DNA of 64,000 nt from Microbispora hainanensis (lineage in GTDB: Bacteria > Actinomycetota > Actinomycetes > Streptosporangiales > Streptosporangiaceae): assembly GCF_036186745.1 (NCBI RefSeq), contig NZ_CP108086.1, positions 8,308,001 to 8,372,000 on the forward strand. Direction: 5' to 3'. Below the pieces are notes generated by a model. That model was not told the origin of the DNA and searched no databases. It saw only the letters and a program-made list of their open reading frames with translations. Numbering within the stretch: position 1 is the stretch's first letter; the number at the start of each line of letters is the position of its first letter. Below are positions 26,526 to 36,850 of this stretch, one piece after another. The position numbers were made by a program, and so were the translations under genes.

Positions 26526-27773
26526 TCATCTTCTGCCGGTCGCCGCCGCACGCTTCCTCGACAGGGCGTCCACACCCGCGGCGAGCAGGAGCACCGAACC
26601 GGTCACGACGAACTTGACGCCGGCGCTGTAGCCCATGAGGCCCATGCCGTTCTCGATGACCGCGACCACCGCGCCGCCGAGCAGCGCGTCGAGCGCCCGG
26701 CCCTTGCCGCCGAAGAGGCTGGTGCCGCCGATGACGGCCGCGCCCACCGCGAACAGCAGCACGTTGCTGCCGCCGGTGTTGGGGTCGACCGAGTTGGCCC
26801 GCGACGCCGCGATGATGCCGCCGAGCGAGGCCATGAAGGAGCAGATGACGAAGGCGGAGATGCGGATGCGGTCCACGTTGATGCCGGCCCGGCGGGCGGC
26901 CTCGGCGTTGCCGCCGACCGCGTAGATGTGCCGGCCGTACGCCGTGCGCCGCAGCACGAAGGTCCAGACGATCAGCAGGATCACGATCAGCGGGACGACG
27001 ATCGGCACGCCCTTGAGCGACACGAGCGCCGCGTTGCGGCTGCGCTCCAGGTTGAGGACGTACACCGCGATCCCGGAGACCACCGCGAGCGTCACGACCC
27101 GGGCGGCGATGACCGCGATCGGGGTGGCGACCAGGCCGCGCGCCGCGCGGCGGCGCGCCTGCAGGAGCTGGATCGCGGCGTACGCGACGACGCCCACGAT
27201 CAGGGCCGCCCATCCGGCGACCGGCGGGACGTTCTTGTTGGCGATCGCGAGGATCGTCTCGTCGCGGATCGAGATGTTGGTGCCGTCCTTCACCAGCAGC
27301 AGGACGACGCCCTGGAAGGCCAGGAACGCCGCCAGCGTGACCACGAAGGACGGGATGCCGAGCTTGGCCACCAGCGACCCGAGCACCAGGCCGATGACCG
27401 CGCCGGTGACCATCGCGGCCAGGACCGCGAGATACCAGGGCCAGCCCTGCAGGGTGAGCAGCACGGCGAGCACCGCCGCGCAGACGCCGCTCGCGAAACC
27501 GGCGGACAGGTCGATCTCTCCGAGGAGGAGCACGAAGATCAGGCCCATGGCGATGACGGCGACCGCCGCGCCCTGGGTGAAGAGGTTGGCGAAGTTGACC
27601 GCCGAGAGGAAGGCCGGGCGCAGGACCGAGAAGACCACGCAGAGGATGATGAGGCCGAAGACCGCGGGAAGGGCCCCCAGCTCACCCCCCTTGATCCGCT
27701 CGAGATAGCCCTTGACGTGCACGCCGAGCGACGACTCGGCGTTCTCCTGCTTGGGGAGCGTTTCGGTTGTCAT
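26526..27773 (-). CDS. ABC sugar importer permease (XylH-like)
   Basis: 415-aa permease of the ribose/xylose branch. About ten hydrophobic helices are seen; the EAA-equivalent signature GEIDLSAGFASGVCAAVLA and the C-terminal GRHIYAVGGNAEAARRAGINVDRI with GGSNVLLFAVGAAVIGGTSLFGG are typical of XylH. The length, longer than RbsC, also fits XylH. The ATG overlaps the stop of the upstream ATPase gene (ATGA). It forms the membrane channel with the ATPase and the lipoprotein receptor. Confidence 0.9.
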   Translation of the reverse strand: MTTETLPKQENAESSLGVHVKGYLERIKGGELGALPAVFGLIILCVVFSVLRPAFLSAVNFANLFTQGAAVAVIAMGLIFVLLLGEIDLSAGFASGVCAAVLAVLLTLQGWPWYLAVLAAMVTGAVIGLVLGSLVAKLGIPSFVVTLAAFLAFQGVVLLLVKDGTNISIRDETILAIANKNVPPVAGWAALIVGVVAYAAIQLLQARRRAARGLVATPIAVIAARVVTLAVVSGIAVYVLNLERSRNAALVSLKGVPIVVPLIVILLIVWTFVLRRTAYGRHIYAVGGNAEAARRAGINVDRIRISAFVICSFMASLGGIIAASRANSVDPNTGGSNVLLFAVGAAVIGGTSLFGGKGRALDALLGGAVVAVIENGMGLMGYSAGVKFVVTGSVLLLAAGVDALSRKRAAATGRR

Positions 27774-28546
27774 GATGCCGCTCCGTTGCCGTTCTTGAGC
27801 CCGAGCTCCCCGCTGCGCCCGGAGGTGATCAGTTCCACGATCTGCGCGTGGGTCACTTCGGACGCCTTGACCTGGGCGGCCATCCGTCCCAGGTACAGCG
27901 CCGCGATCCGGTCGGACACGGCGAAGACGTCGTTCATGTTGTGGGAGATGAGCACCACCGCGAGACCCTTGTCGGCCAGGCGGCGGACCAGTTCGAGCAC
28001 CTGGGCGGTCTGCGCGACGCCGAGGGCGGCGGTCGGCTCGTCGAGGATGACGACCTTGCTGTTCCAGAGCACGGCCTTGGCGATCGCCACGGTCTGCCGC
28101 TGACCGCCGGACAGGCTGGAGACGTGCTGGCGCAGCGACTTGACGGTGCGGACGGACAGGCCGGCCAGCGTCTTGGCCGCCATCTCCTCCATCGTGTCCT
28201 CGTCCAGGACCAGACCGCTGCGGCGCTCACGGCCCAGGAACATGTTCTGCACGATGTCGAGGTTGTCGCAGAGGGCGAGGTCCTGGTAGACGATCTCGAC
28301 GCCCAGCGCCGCCGCGTCCCTGGGCCCGCTCACGTGGACCCGCTCGCCGTCGAAGAAGTATTCGCCCGAGTCGATCGGGTGGATGCCGCCGATGCACTTG
28401 ACCAGCGTCGACTTGCCGGCGCCGTTGTCGCCGACGAGTGCTGTCACCTCACCCGGGTAGGCCGAGAAGGCGACGTCGTGAAGGACCTGCACGGGGCCGA
28501 AGCTCTTGTTGATGCCGCGCAGTTCCAGGATCGGTCCCTGGGACAC
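27770..28546 (-). CDS. ABC sugar importer ATPase (XylG-like, single domain)
   Basis: 258-aa ATP-binding subunit. Walker A is GDNGAGKST, the ABC signature is SLSGGQRQTVAIAKAV, Walker B is VVILDEPTAALG, with the switch His in VLISHNMNDVF. Ribose/xylose-type ATPases usually have two fused ATPase domains; this has only one (like FrcA-type or some actinomycete xylose systems), so it presumably works as a homodimer. GTG start. It is separated from the receptor gene by a long hairpin. Confidence 0.9.
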   Translation of the reverse strand: MSQGPILELRGINKSFGPVQVLHDVAFSAYPGEVTALVGDNGAGKSTLVKCIGGIHPIDSGEYFFDGERVHVSGPRDAAALGVEIVYQDLALCDNLDIVQNMFLGRERRSGLVLDEDTMEEMAAKTLAGLSVRTVKSLRQHVSSLSGGQRQTVAIAKAVLWNSKVVILDEPTAALGVAQTAQVLELVRRLADKGLAVVLISHNMNDVFAVSDRIAALYLGRMAAQVKASEVTHAQIVELITSGRSGELGLKNGNGAAS

Positions 28547-28618
28547 GATGGGCTACTCCGTAGATCGATGGGGCCGGTACGGCGCCGTTGTCCGGGCCGC
28601 CTCTCGTCGCTCCGGGCG

Positions 28619-28677
28619 GTGCGGGGCGCCCTGTGCCTGGTCGGAACGGTGCCCTGTCCGGACAGGGCGCCCCGCAC
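28619..28677 (-). terminator. intra-operon hairpin between receptor and ATPase genes
   Basis: Perfect 16-bp arms (28619-28634 and 28662-28677) with a 27-base loop that itself contains a CCCTGTCC-GGACAGGG palindrome overlapping the second arm. It lies downstream of the receptor gene, so it could stop most transcripts or protect the receptor mRNA, giving more receptor than ATPase and permease. Confidence 0.7.
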
Positions 28678-28754
28678 GGTGCTCGTCGCGGCTCAGCACG
28701 TCACCCGCTAAGGGGGGTCCGCGTCGCCGTACGCACCCGGTGGATGGATGGTGC

Positions 28755-29876
28755 TTAGCTGATGCCGGCCTCGGTGCACTTGTCGGCGAACTCGCCGGTG
28801 CACAGCTCGTCCTTGCTCACGAAGCCGTCGGCCACGACGTCCTTGACGTTGTCGAAGAAGATGGCCTGGGGCTCCAGCAGCACGGACGGGACGTCGCGGT
28901 TGCCCTCGGTGTCCTTGACCGAGCCGCTCACCTGCGGCTGCTCACCCTTGGCCAGCGAGACCGCGAGCTGGGCGGCCGCGTCGGCCTCCTTCTTGATGGC
29001 CTTGTAGACCGTCATGCACTGGTCGCCGGCGAGGATGTTCTGCAGGCCCTGCACGGTGGCGTCCTGGCCGGTGACCGGGACCTTGCCGTTCAGCTTCTGC
29101 TTCTTCAGCACCGAGATCGCGGCGTTGCCGAGACCGTCGTTGGCGGCGAGGACACCGGCGATCTTCGGCTCCTGGGTGAGCATCTGCTCGAAGATCGTGC
29201 CGGCCTGGGTGTTGTCCCAGTCGGGAACCGACTGGTCCGGGCCCTTCTTGTACTCGCCGGAGTCGTACTTCGGCTGCAGCACGCTGTCGTAGCCCTGCTT
29301 GAACAGCGTCGCGTTGTTGTCGGTCGGCGAGCCGTTCAGCTCGGCGACGATCGGCTTGTCGGCCTTCTTGTCGGTCAGGCACTTGACCAGGCCCTCGCCC
29401 TGCAGCTTGCCGACCGCCGTGTTGTCGAACGACACGTAGTAGGAGGCGCTGCCGCCGAGCGTGAGGCGGTCGTAGTCGATCGTCGCGACACCCTGCGACT
29501 TGGCCTTGTCCAGCACGGCCTTGCCGGTGCCGCTGTCGAGGTTGACGATCATCAGGACGGTCGCGCCGTTGGTGATCATCTGGTCCGCGATCGTCTGGAA
29601 CGCGGTCTTGTCGCCCTGGGCGTTCTGGATGTCCGACTGCACGCCCGCGGCGTCGAAGGCCTCCTGGAGGTACTTGCGGTCGGCGGTCTCCCACCGGGCG
29701 GAGGACTTGCTGTCCGGCAGGATGACGCCGATCTTGCCGGGCTTGGCGTCGCCGGCGGCGGCCGAGGGGGCGCCGCTGGCGTCCGCGGAGGTGTCACCGC
29801 TCTCGCCCCCGCAGGCGGTGAGACCGAGGGTGAGCGCCGCGGCGGCGGCGCCGATGCTGAGGATCCCCTTGCGCAT
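28755..29876 (-). CDS. sugar-binding lipoprotein of xylose-type ABC importer (XylF-like)
   Basis: 373-aa receptor with a lipoprotein signal (LGLTACGG, Cys near residue 22). The mature part is a periplasmic-binding-protein type 1 fold: KIGVILPDSKSSARWETADRK, MITNGATVLMIVNLDSG, VATIDYDRLTLGGSASYYV and VLAANDGLGNAAISVL are close to D-xylose-binding proteins. First gene of the importer operon; upstream operators are likely bound by the ROK regulator. Confidence 0.92.
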   Translation of the reverse strand: MRKGILSIGAAAAALTLGLTACGGESGDTSADASGAPSAAAGDAKPGKIGVILPDSKSSARWETADRKYLQEAFDAAGVQSDIQNAQGDKTAFQTIADQMITNGATVLMIVNLDSGTGKAVLDKAKSQGVATIDYDRLTLGGSASYYVSFDNTAVGKLQGEGLVKCLTDKKADKPIVAELNGSPTDNNATLFKQGYDSVLQPKYDSGEYKKGPDQSVPDWDNTQAGTIFEQMLTQEPKIAGVLAANDGLGNAAISVLKKQKLNGKVPVTGQDATVQGLQNILAGDQCMTVYKAIKKEADAAAQLAVSLAKGEQPQVSGSVKDTEGNRDVPSVLLEPQAIFFDNVKDVVADGFVSKDELCTGEFADKCTEAGIS

Positions 29877-30430
29877 GATGCGTGGGTCCTTTCTATGACT
29901 GGGGGTCTATGAGGGGGTGCGGCCGAGCCGGTGCCCCTTCCCGCCGTCTGGGCAGATCTTGTGGGTTGCAGGCACCTTGGCCACCCGGTACGGCAGGGCC
30001 GGGTCACGGCGTTCACCGCTCCAGGGAATGTTGTTTGAGACAACGTAAGCCCAAAGCCCAGGTGGTGAAAGACACAGGACGGTAACGTTTGTTGTTCGCG
30101 GTAACAATGAAGAAACGTAGGATCAACATCCGGCGACGTTTCGGTCCGCCCGGTTCCACAGGTGATCGTGACACGTTCGTGACCCTGGGACTCCTACCGT
30201 CGGCAGGGACACCCCGTGACCCTTTCCGGTTCGGCCGAAACCTGTTCCCCGAGACGGCAGGGCGAGCGCGGGGAACGGCGACGCTCCTCACGGTTCCCGC
30301 GACGCAGGCGCTGTCGATGGCGCCGCTGGACGCGGGCCCCGCCGATGCCGCGGGGAACGCCTGGACCGAGTACGCGATCGTCCACACCGACCCGCGGGTG
30401 GTCTCCGCGGGCCTGCCTGCCGTACGGCCC
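29877..30430. promoter_or_regulatory. importer promoter region with operator-like repeats
   Basis: This gap precedes the receptor gene. It holds a palindrome GTTGT-TTGAG-ACAAC (30030-30044), about 155 bp upstream of the start. Around 30080-30110 it has a direct pair of GGTAAC 13 bp apart, with TTGTT and AACAA in inverted order. The region 30030-30130 is AT-richer than the rest. A long plus-strand frame from 30089 crosses the region but shares its end with the tandem repeat and the tauE gene, so I do not call it a gene. Confidence 0.4.
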
Positions 30431-30514
30431 GGTCGTGGGCCCGGTCGTGGGCCCTGTTGTGGGCCCGGTTGTGGGCCCTGTTGTGGGCCCTGTTGTGGGC
30501 CCTGTTGTGGGTTC
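30431..30514 (-). repeat. 12-bp tandem repeat x7 starting at the tauE stop codon
   Basis: Seven head-to-tail copies of a 12-bp unit, (T/G)GT(T/C)GTGGGCCC on the plus strand, from 30431 to 30514. The last copy overlaps the TGA of the minus-strand tauE gene (30513-30515), so on the gene's strand the array begins at its stop and runs downstream. Confidence 0.95.
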
Positions 30515-31238
30515 AGTGGGCGAGGCTCTGCCCGAGCAGCGCGCAGGCGGAGACGGCGGCCACGGCCAGGACGGCCGTGCGGACCCGCCCGCCGTCCAGA
30601 TAACGCCGCAGCGGCCCGGAGGCCGCGAAACCGAGCAGGACGAACGGCACCAGCGCCGCCCCACCGGCCAGGGCGCGTCCCGGGAGCCTGCCGAGGAGCG
30701 CGAGGATGACGAGCGACTGCGCGGCGCTCACACAGAAGAACAGCGCCAGCGTGGCCCTGATCTGCGGACCCCGGGCGCTCTGGTAGACCAGCGCGATCGG
30801 CGGCCCGCCGATCCCGGTGGCCGTGCCGGTGATCCCCGAGAGGAACCCGGCGGCCGTCAGCGTCGCGCCGTTGCGCGGCACGGACACCGCGCGGGCCGTC
30901 AGCACGACCGCGACCAGCACCATCACGCCGACCAGCACGCCGAGCGTCGTCGTGCTCACGTAGACGACCACGAGGGCGCCGATCGCGCTGCCCGGCAGCC
31001 GGCCCAGCAGGGCCCACCCCGCTCCCCGCCACTCGGCCCTGCGCCACTCCCTGGCCAGCGTGAACAGCGGCATCGTCAGGTTGACGACCTGGACCGCCCC
31101 TGGCATGACCGACGGATCGAGCAACGTGATCAGGGGCGCGGCCACCAGGCCCAGCCCGAACCCCACCCCGCCCTGTACGACCGCCCCGATGAAGACGGCC
31201 ACTCCCCCGATGAGCAGCAACACCACGTCGTGATCCAT
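30513..31238 (-). CDS. TauE/SafE family membrane permease
   Basis: 241-aa protein with seven or eight hydrophobic helices. The N-terminal GGVAVFIGAVVQGGVGFGLGLVAAPL and the repeat GFLSGITGTATGIGGPPIALV are the two inverted halves typical of the sulfite-exporter TauE/SafE family. Members move sulfite, sulfoacetate or other organosulfur anions. Start ATG 31238; an upstream in-frame start near 31307 would add a non-hydrophobic tail and is less likely. Its transcript end overlaps the 12-bp repeat. Confidence 0.85.
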   Translation of the reverse strand: MDHDVVLLLIGGVAVFIGAVVQGGVGFGLGLVAAPLITLLDPSVMPGAVQVVNLTMPLFTLAREWRRAEWRGAGWALLGRLPGSAIGALVVVYVSTTTLGVLVGVMVLVAVVLTARAVSVPRNGATLTAAGFLSGITGTATGIGGPPIALVYQSARGPQIRATLALFFCVSAAQSLVILALLGRLPGRALAGGAALVPFVLLGFAASGPLRRYLDGGRVRTAVLAVAAVSACALLGQSLAH

Positions 31239-31352
31239 GGGCAGGGACCCTAGCGACGCCCCGCTGCCGCCCGGCAACCGGTTATCCGGACCCGATAACT
31301 CAGACAATCACCGTCAGTAATCGAAAGTTGTCGCGAGAGTAATCAACGCCCT

Positions 31353-31380
31353 CGTAGTCTCCTACGTGGCGACATCGCCA
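31353..31380. promoter_or_regulatory. two adjacent palindromes upstream of the toxin-antitoxin pair
   Basis: CGTAG-TCTC-CTACG (31353-31366) is followed at once by TGGCGA-CA-TCGCCA (31367-31380), both perfect. They lie 37-64 bp before the antitoxin start in an AT-richer stretch, as expected for an autoregulated toxin-antitoxin operator. Confidence 0.5.
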
Positions 31381-31416
31381 TAGCGCTTTTTGTAGACAGG
31401 ATCGTAGCCTCGCCGT

Positions 31417-31731
31417 ATGGGGAGCGAGCAACGCCACACGACGATCCGGGTCAGCACTCTTACTCGCGACAAGCTCGCGGCGATCGCAAAGCAGGAAGGC
31501 AGACCCATGACAGCAGTGATCGACGACGCCGTCGCCGAATATGAACACAGGAAATTCTGGGAGGAGTTGCGAGCAGCGGTCGAGCGGACCCGGCGAGAGG
31601 ACCCCGCGGGCTGGGCCGACCACCTGGCGGAGACAGCCGTCTTCGACCGGGCCGCTCAAGACGGTCTCGAGCCGGAGGACTGGTCCTCCCACCTGCCACC
31701 GAAGGAGCACGATGCGGATAACGCGCGGTGA
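31417..31731 (+). CDS. ribbon-helix-helix antitoxin (MazE-like)
   Basis: 104-aa protein. The N-terminus HTTIRVSTLTRDKLAAIAKQ followed by GRPMTAVIDDAVAEYEHRKF is a CopG/Arc-type ribbon-helix-helix DNA-binding unit. The C-terminal acidic region would bind the toxin. It overlaps the downstream MazF-type gene by 20 bp, the usual antitoxin-first order. Two palindromes upstream suggest autorepression. Confidence 0.85.
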   Translation: MGSEQRHTTIRVSTLTRDKLAAIAKQEGRPMTAVIDDAVAEYEHRKFWEELRAAVERTRREDPAGWADHLAETAVFDRAAQDGLEPEDWSSHLPPKEHDADNAR

Positions 31732-32047
31732 CCTCTGGCTGACCGACTACGGTCAGCCCACGGGCCGGGAACAGGGCGGGCCGAGGCCGGTGGTGGTCAT
31801 GAGCGGCCGCGCCATGAACGACGTGCGGATGGGCCTGGTGTTCACCGTGCCGCTGACCACCACTGAGCGCGGCTGGCCCAGCCACATCGAGATCGCCCCC
31901 GGCACGGGCCTGGACAAGCGGAGCTGGGCGATGGTGGAGCAGTTCCGCGCCATGTCCGTGCAGCGCCTGACCAGGAGGATCGGCTGGGTGGAGGAGCCGT
32001 CACTCGAGAAGATGCGTGTCGTCCTGACTCACCTCATCCGGGCGTAG
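31712..32047 (+). CDS. MazF/PemK family endoribonuclease toxin
   Basis: 111-aa toxin. MRITRGDLWLTDYGQPTG is the standard MazF opening (R-G-D/E-x-W), GGPRPVVVMSGRAMND gives the conserved R-P-x-V/L-V-x-S motif, and FTVPLTTTERGWPSHIEIAPG the T-x-x-x-x-x-x-x-P-x-x-V-x-I segment. MazF toxins cut single-stranded RNA at short motifs. ATG 31712 has AAGGAG 5 bases upstream and lies inside the antitoxin gene. Confidence 0.92.
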   Translation: MRITRGDLWLTDYGQPTGREQGGPRPVVVMSGRAMNDVRMGLVFTVPLTTTERGWPSHIEIAPGTGLDKRSWAMVEQFRAMSVQRLTRRIGWVEEPSLEKMRVVLTHLIRA

Positions 32048-32219
32048 GCGAGCCGCCCGGAGCGGCCTCCGTACCCCTCTGCGCCCCGAGAGGCCGGCAG
32101 CGCGCGCCTGCCTGGCGGGGACTTCCGCCTTGCACGGGGCCACGTTCCAAGGCGCGGTGCCGGGCCGGCAGCCTCACTGCCGGCCCGGACCTCCCGAGAT
32201 GTCAGCTCTTGACGAGCCC

Positions 32220-34994
<2,775 letters not shown>

Positions 34995-35073
34995 GAAGTT
35001 CGCCTCCCCAGGGTTCCGGGATAGTCACAGGTTTCGTGTGCATCCTCCCGCACGCACGGGACACTCCTGACAA

Positions 35074-35092
35074 TTAGGTTGCCCTAACCTGT
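35074..35092. promoter_or_regulatory. iron box (DmdR/IdeR-like operator)
   Basis: TTAGGTTGCCCTAACCTGT matches 14 of 19 bases of the actinobacterial iron box TTAGGTTAGGCTAACCTAA as I recall it, with both conserved outer arms. It lies 80-98 bp upstream of the acnA start. Iron control of an Fe-S enzyme is plausible. Confidence 0.6.
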
Positions 35093-35107
35093 GCGGCTCG
35101 GCGGATG

Positions 35108-35148
35108 TCTCGACATCAAGATATCCCTCAAGATATCTCGACATCAAG
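35108..35148. promoter_or_regulatory. repeated TCTCGA-CA-TCAAGA operators upstream of acnA
   Basis: TCTCGACATCAAG occurs at 35108-35120 and again at 35136-35148, a 28-bp spacing. Each is an inverted pair (TCTYGA-N2-TCRAGA), and the bases between them form a third, inverted element TCAAGATATCTCGA (35129-35142). Such an array suggests cooperative binding by one regulator dimer family. Confidence 0.6.
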
Positions 35149-35257
35149 TTACTAATGGGTAGGCCGACGGCCATCGTTGTTGACGTCGGCAATCATGTGG
35201 ATTTTTCGGTTTCGGGAAGTTCCCGCGTCCGCGCCGGCCGTGGAGCGTCCGGGCATA

Positions 35258-35277
35258 GACGCCGGCGGTCCGGCGTC
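35258..35277 (-). terminator. hairpin terminator after the DUF457-type gene
   Basis: Perfect 8-bp arms GACGCCGG / CCGGCGTC with a 4-base loop, 5 bp beyond the stop of the minus-strand gene. Confidence 0.6.
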
Positions 35278-35282
35278 CCCGC

Positions 35283-36005
35283 TCAGGCGGGCATCAAACG
35301 CAGGCAGAACAGCGCGATCACCACGATCGACAGGGCCGGGCCGAGGAGCTGTTTCTCGAACGCCTTGCCGGTCTTGATCCCGATGTCCCACGGCAGGAGC
35401 CAGCGGCCCTTGATCGGCCACAAGACGGGACAGCCGCGCTCGGTCAGGCAGTCGCCGATCACGTGCACCAGGCAGCCGCCCCCGATGGCTAAGCCCAGCC
35501 AGGAGTAGGTGACCCCGAGCGACAGGAAGGTGACGAACAGCGCCGCGGTGAGGCCGATGTTCACGATCGCGGAGGTGAGCGTCTTGCCGGGCACGCCGAT
35601 GCCCACCGCGCGGATGGCCAGGCCGATCATCAGCACGACCAGGATGTCGCGGCCGATGGCGTAGCGGGCGCCGAGCAGGTGTGCCCCCACTCCGGCCAGC
35701 ACGCTGAACAGCAGGGAGTGGGTGGCGTGCCGGTGCCCGCCGCTCACGAAGTTAACGCCCTTGCTGATCAGCCAGGTCGCCGGTCCGAACGTCTGGGCGA
35801 TCGTGGCACTGGGGTGGTCGAGATCGGGCAGCATGGCCGCGCCCGCGCACACCACGGCGCCCGCGACGAGCTCGGGCGGGCTCAGGATCGGCCCCGTCAG
35901 CGTCGCCAGCTCGGGATGCCCGAGCACGTCCGGCAGTGCCACCAGGCCCGGCGCGACCGCCAGCCACACCGCCGCCCCGCTCAGGGCGTGCGAGTGCCCC
36001 ATCAT
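35283..36005 (-). CDS. metal-dependent membrane hydrolase family (YdjM/DUF457-like)
   Basis: 240-aa integral membrane protein. MGHSHALSGAAVWLAVAP at the start, MLPDLDHPSATIAQTFGP and SGGHRHATHSLLFSVL give the His/Asp pattern of the YdjM family (annotated as metal-dependent hydrolase, LexA-linked in enterobacteria). Further helices and LVHVIGDCLTERGCPVLWPI follow. Function unknown. Two adjacent ATGs (36005, 36002) could start it; no clear ribosome site is seen. Confidence 0.8.
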   Translation of the reverse strand: MMGHSHALSGAAVWLAVAPGLVALPDVLGHPELATLTGPILSPPELVAGAVVCAGAAMLPDLDHPSATIAQTFGPATWLISKGVNFVSGGHRHATHSLLFSVLAGVGAHLLGARYAIGRDILVVLMIGLAIRAVGIGVPGKTLTSAIVNIGLTAALFVTFLSLGVTYSWLGLAIGGGCLVHVIGDCLTERGCPVLWPIKGRWLLPWDIGIKTGKAFEKQLLGPALSIVVIALFCLRLMPA

Positions 36006-36126
36006 GACAAGATCACGCCTTGAGACTCTACGGCAAAGCACCGACAAATTCCGCGAAGCACCCACCCCTCCGGATGCGTGTCGCCCCGATCGCCGCCACG
36101 GCGAGCAGCCGCCGCGCGTGGTCATG

Positions 36127-36600
36127 TCACGGGACGCGCTCGATGCCACCGCTCTCGGCCGCGCGTTCGATCGCCGCGAGCAGCCGGTGGTGGCGGGCGG
36201 CGGCATGGAAGTCAGGGTGAGCGGGGCGCCCCTCGGCGATCGCCCGGGCGATCTCCTGGTAGAACGCCGCCACGCTGGCCGCCGGTCCGGCCGCCGGGTC
36301 GAAGGGGACGGTCCGATACGCGTCGGGAACGGCCACCCGGTCGTCGCCGGACCGGATGTCCCAATCGGTCCAGTGCATGTGGACGCCCGGCCTGGGCGGC
36401 GTGATGGTCAGCGTGCCCACGGAGCCCGCGAGCTTCACGAAGAACCCGTCGGGGCTTCCGTCTCCCCCGTGCACCGCTCCCCCGCACACCGCTCCCCCAT
36501 ACACCGCGACCGAGGCCATGGTGCCGCCGTCGAGCCGGAGTGACCCGGCCTCCCGAGCGCCGCCGCTTCCGAAGCACCACCAGGGCCGGTCGGCGAGGCG
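36127..36600 (-). pseudogene. C-terminal remnant of a Gfo/Idh/MocA oxidoreductase
   Basis: The end of this frame, WTDWDIRSGDDRVAVPDAYR and AFYQEIARAIAEGRPAHPDF then AARHHRLLAAIERAAESG, matches the last third of NAD-dependent Gfo/Idh/MocA oxidoreductases. No N-terminal Rossmann domain precedes it; upstream the frame loses similarity near 36600 and runs into an inverted-repeat element. It is therefore a 5'-truncated, probably inactive gene. An ATG at 36520 could open a 131-aa frame, but that would lack any NAD-binding part. Confidence 0.65.
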
Positions 36601-36617
36601 CCGGCCGGGAAATGACA

Positions 36618-36681
36618 AAGACGGGATCGTCCCGCTCCAAGAGCACCCCCCAGCCCTCTCAGAGCAGAACGATCCCGTCTT
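36618..36681. repeat. inverted repeat at the truncation point (possible mini-element)
   Basis: Perfect 13-bp arms AAGACGGGATCGT (36618-36630) and ACGATCCCGTCTT (36669-36681) enclose 38 bp. It sits just where the oxidoreductase remnant loses homology, so it may be a small mobile-element relic (for example a deleted IS with its ends), or simply a hairpin. Confidence 0.45.
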
Positions 36682-36783
36682 CGTGAGAGATAACGCTACG
36701 GTCTCGGGGCCTGTTCCCTGTACTCGAAAAACTTCCTCGTGAGCTATGTCACTCTTACCCGGGCATTGTCGGAAGATGCATCG

Positions 36784-36793
36784 CGATATATCG
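36784..36793. promoter_or_regulatory. PadR-style operator candidate
   Basis: CGATATATCG is a perfect 10-bp palindrome in an AT-rich stretch 57 bp before the padR start; ATCGCGATATATCG extends it. Alternating ATAT centres are usual for PadR autoregulation. Confidence 0.4.
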
Positions 36794-36850
36794 TTGAGCC
36801 ATCGAGAACAGATCGTGAGCCAGTCGAATCGGCCAGAAGGGGGCACTGCG

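Noticed and set aside
30089-30709. A 206-codon plus-strand frame starting MKKRRINIRRRFG
   Set aside because: It runs through the 12-bp repeats and into tauE on the other strand, has no recognisable domain, and its C-terminal part is only repeat-coded Gly/Pro/Cys.
36618-36681. Complete insertion sequence
   Set aside because: Only 64 bp with no transposase and no clear target-site duplication; at most a relic.
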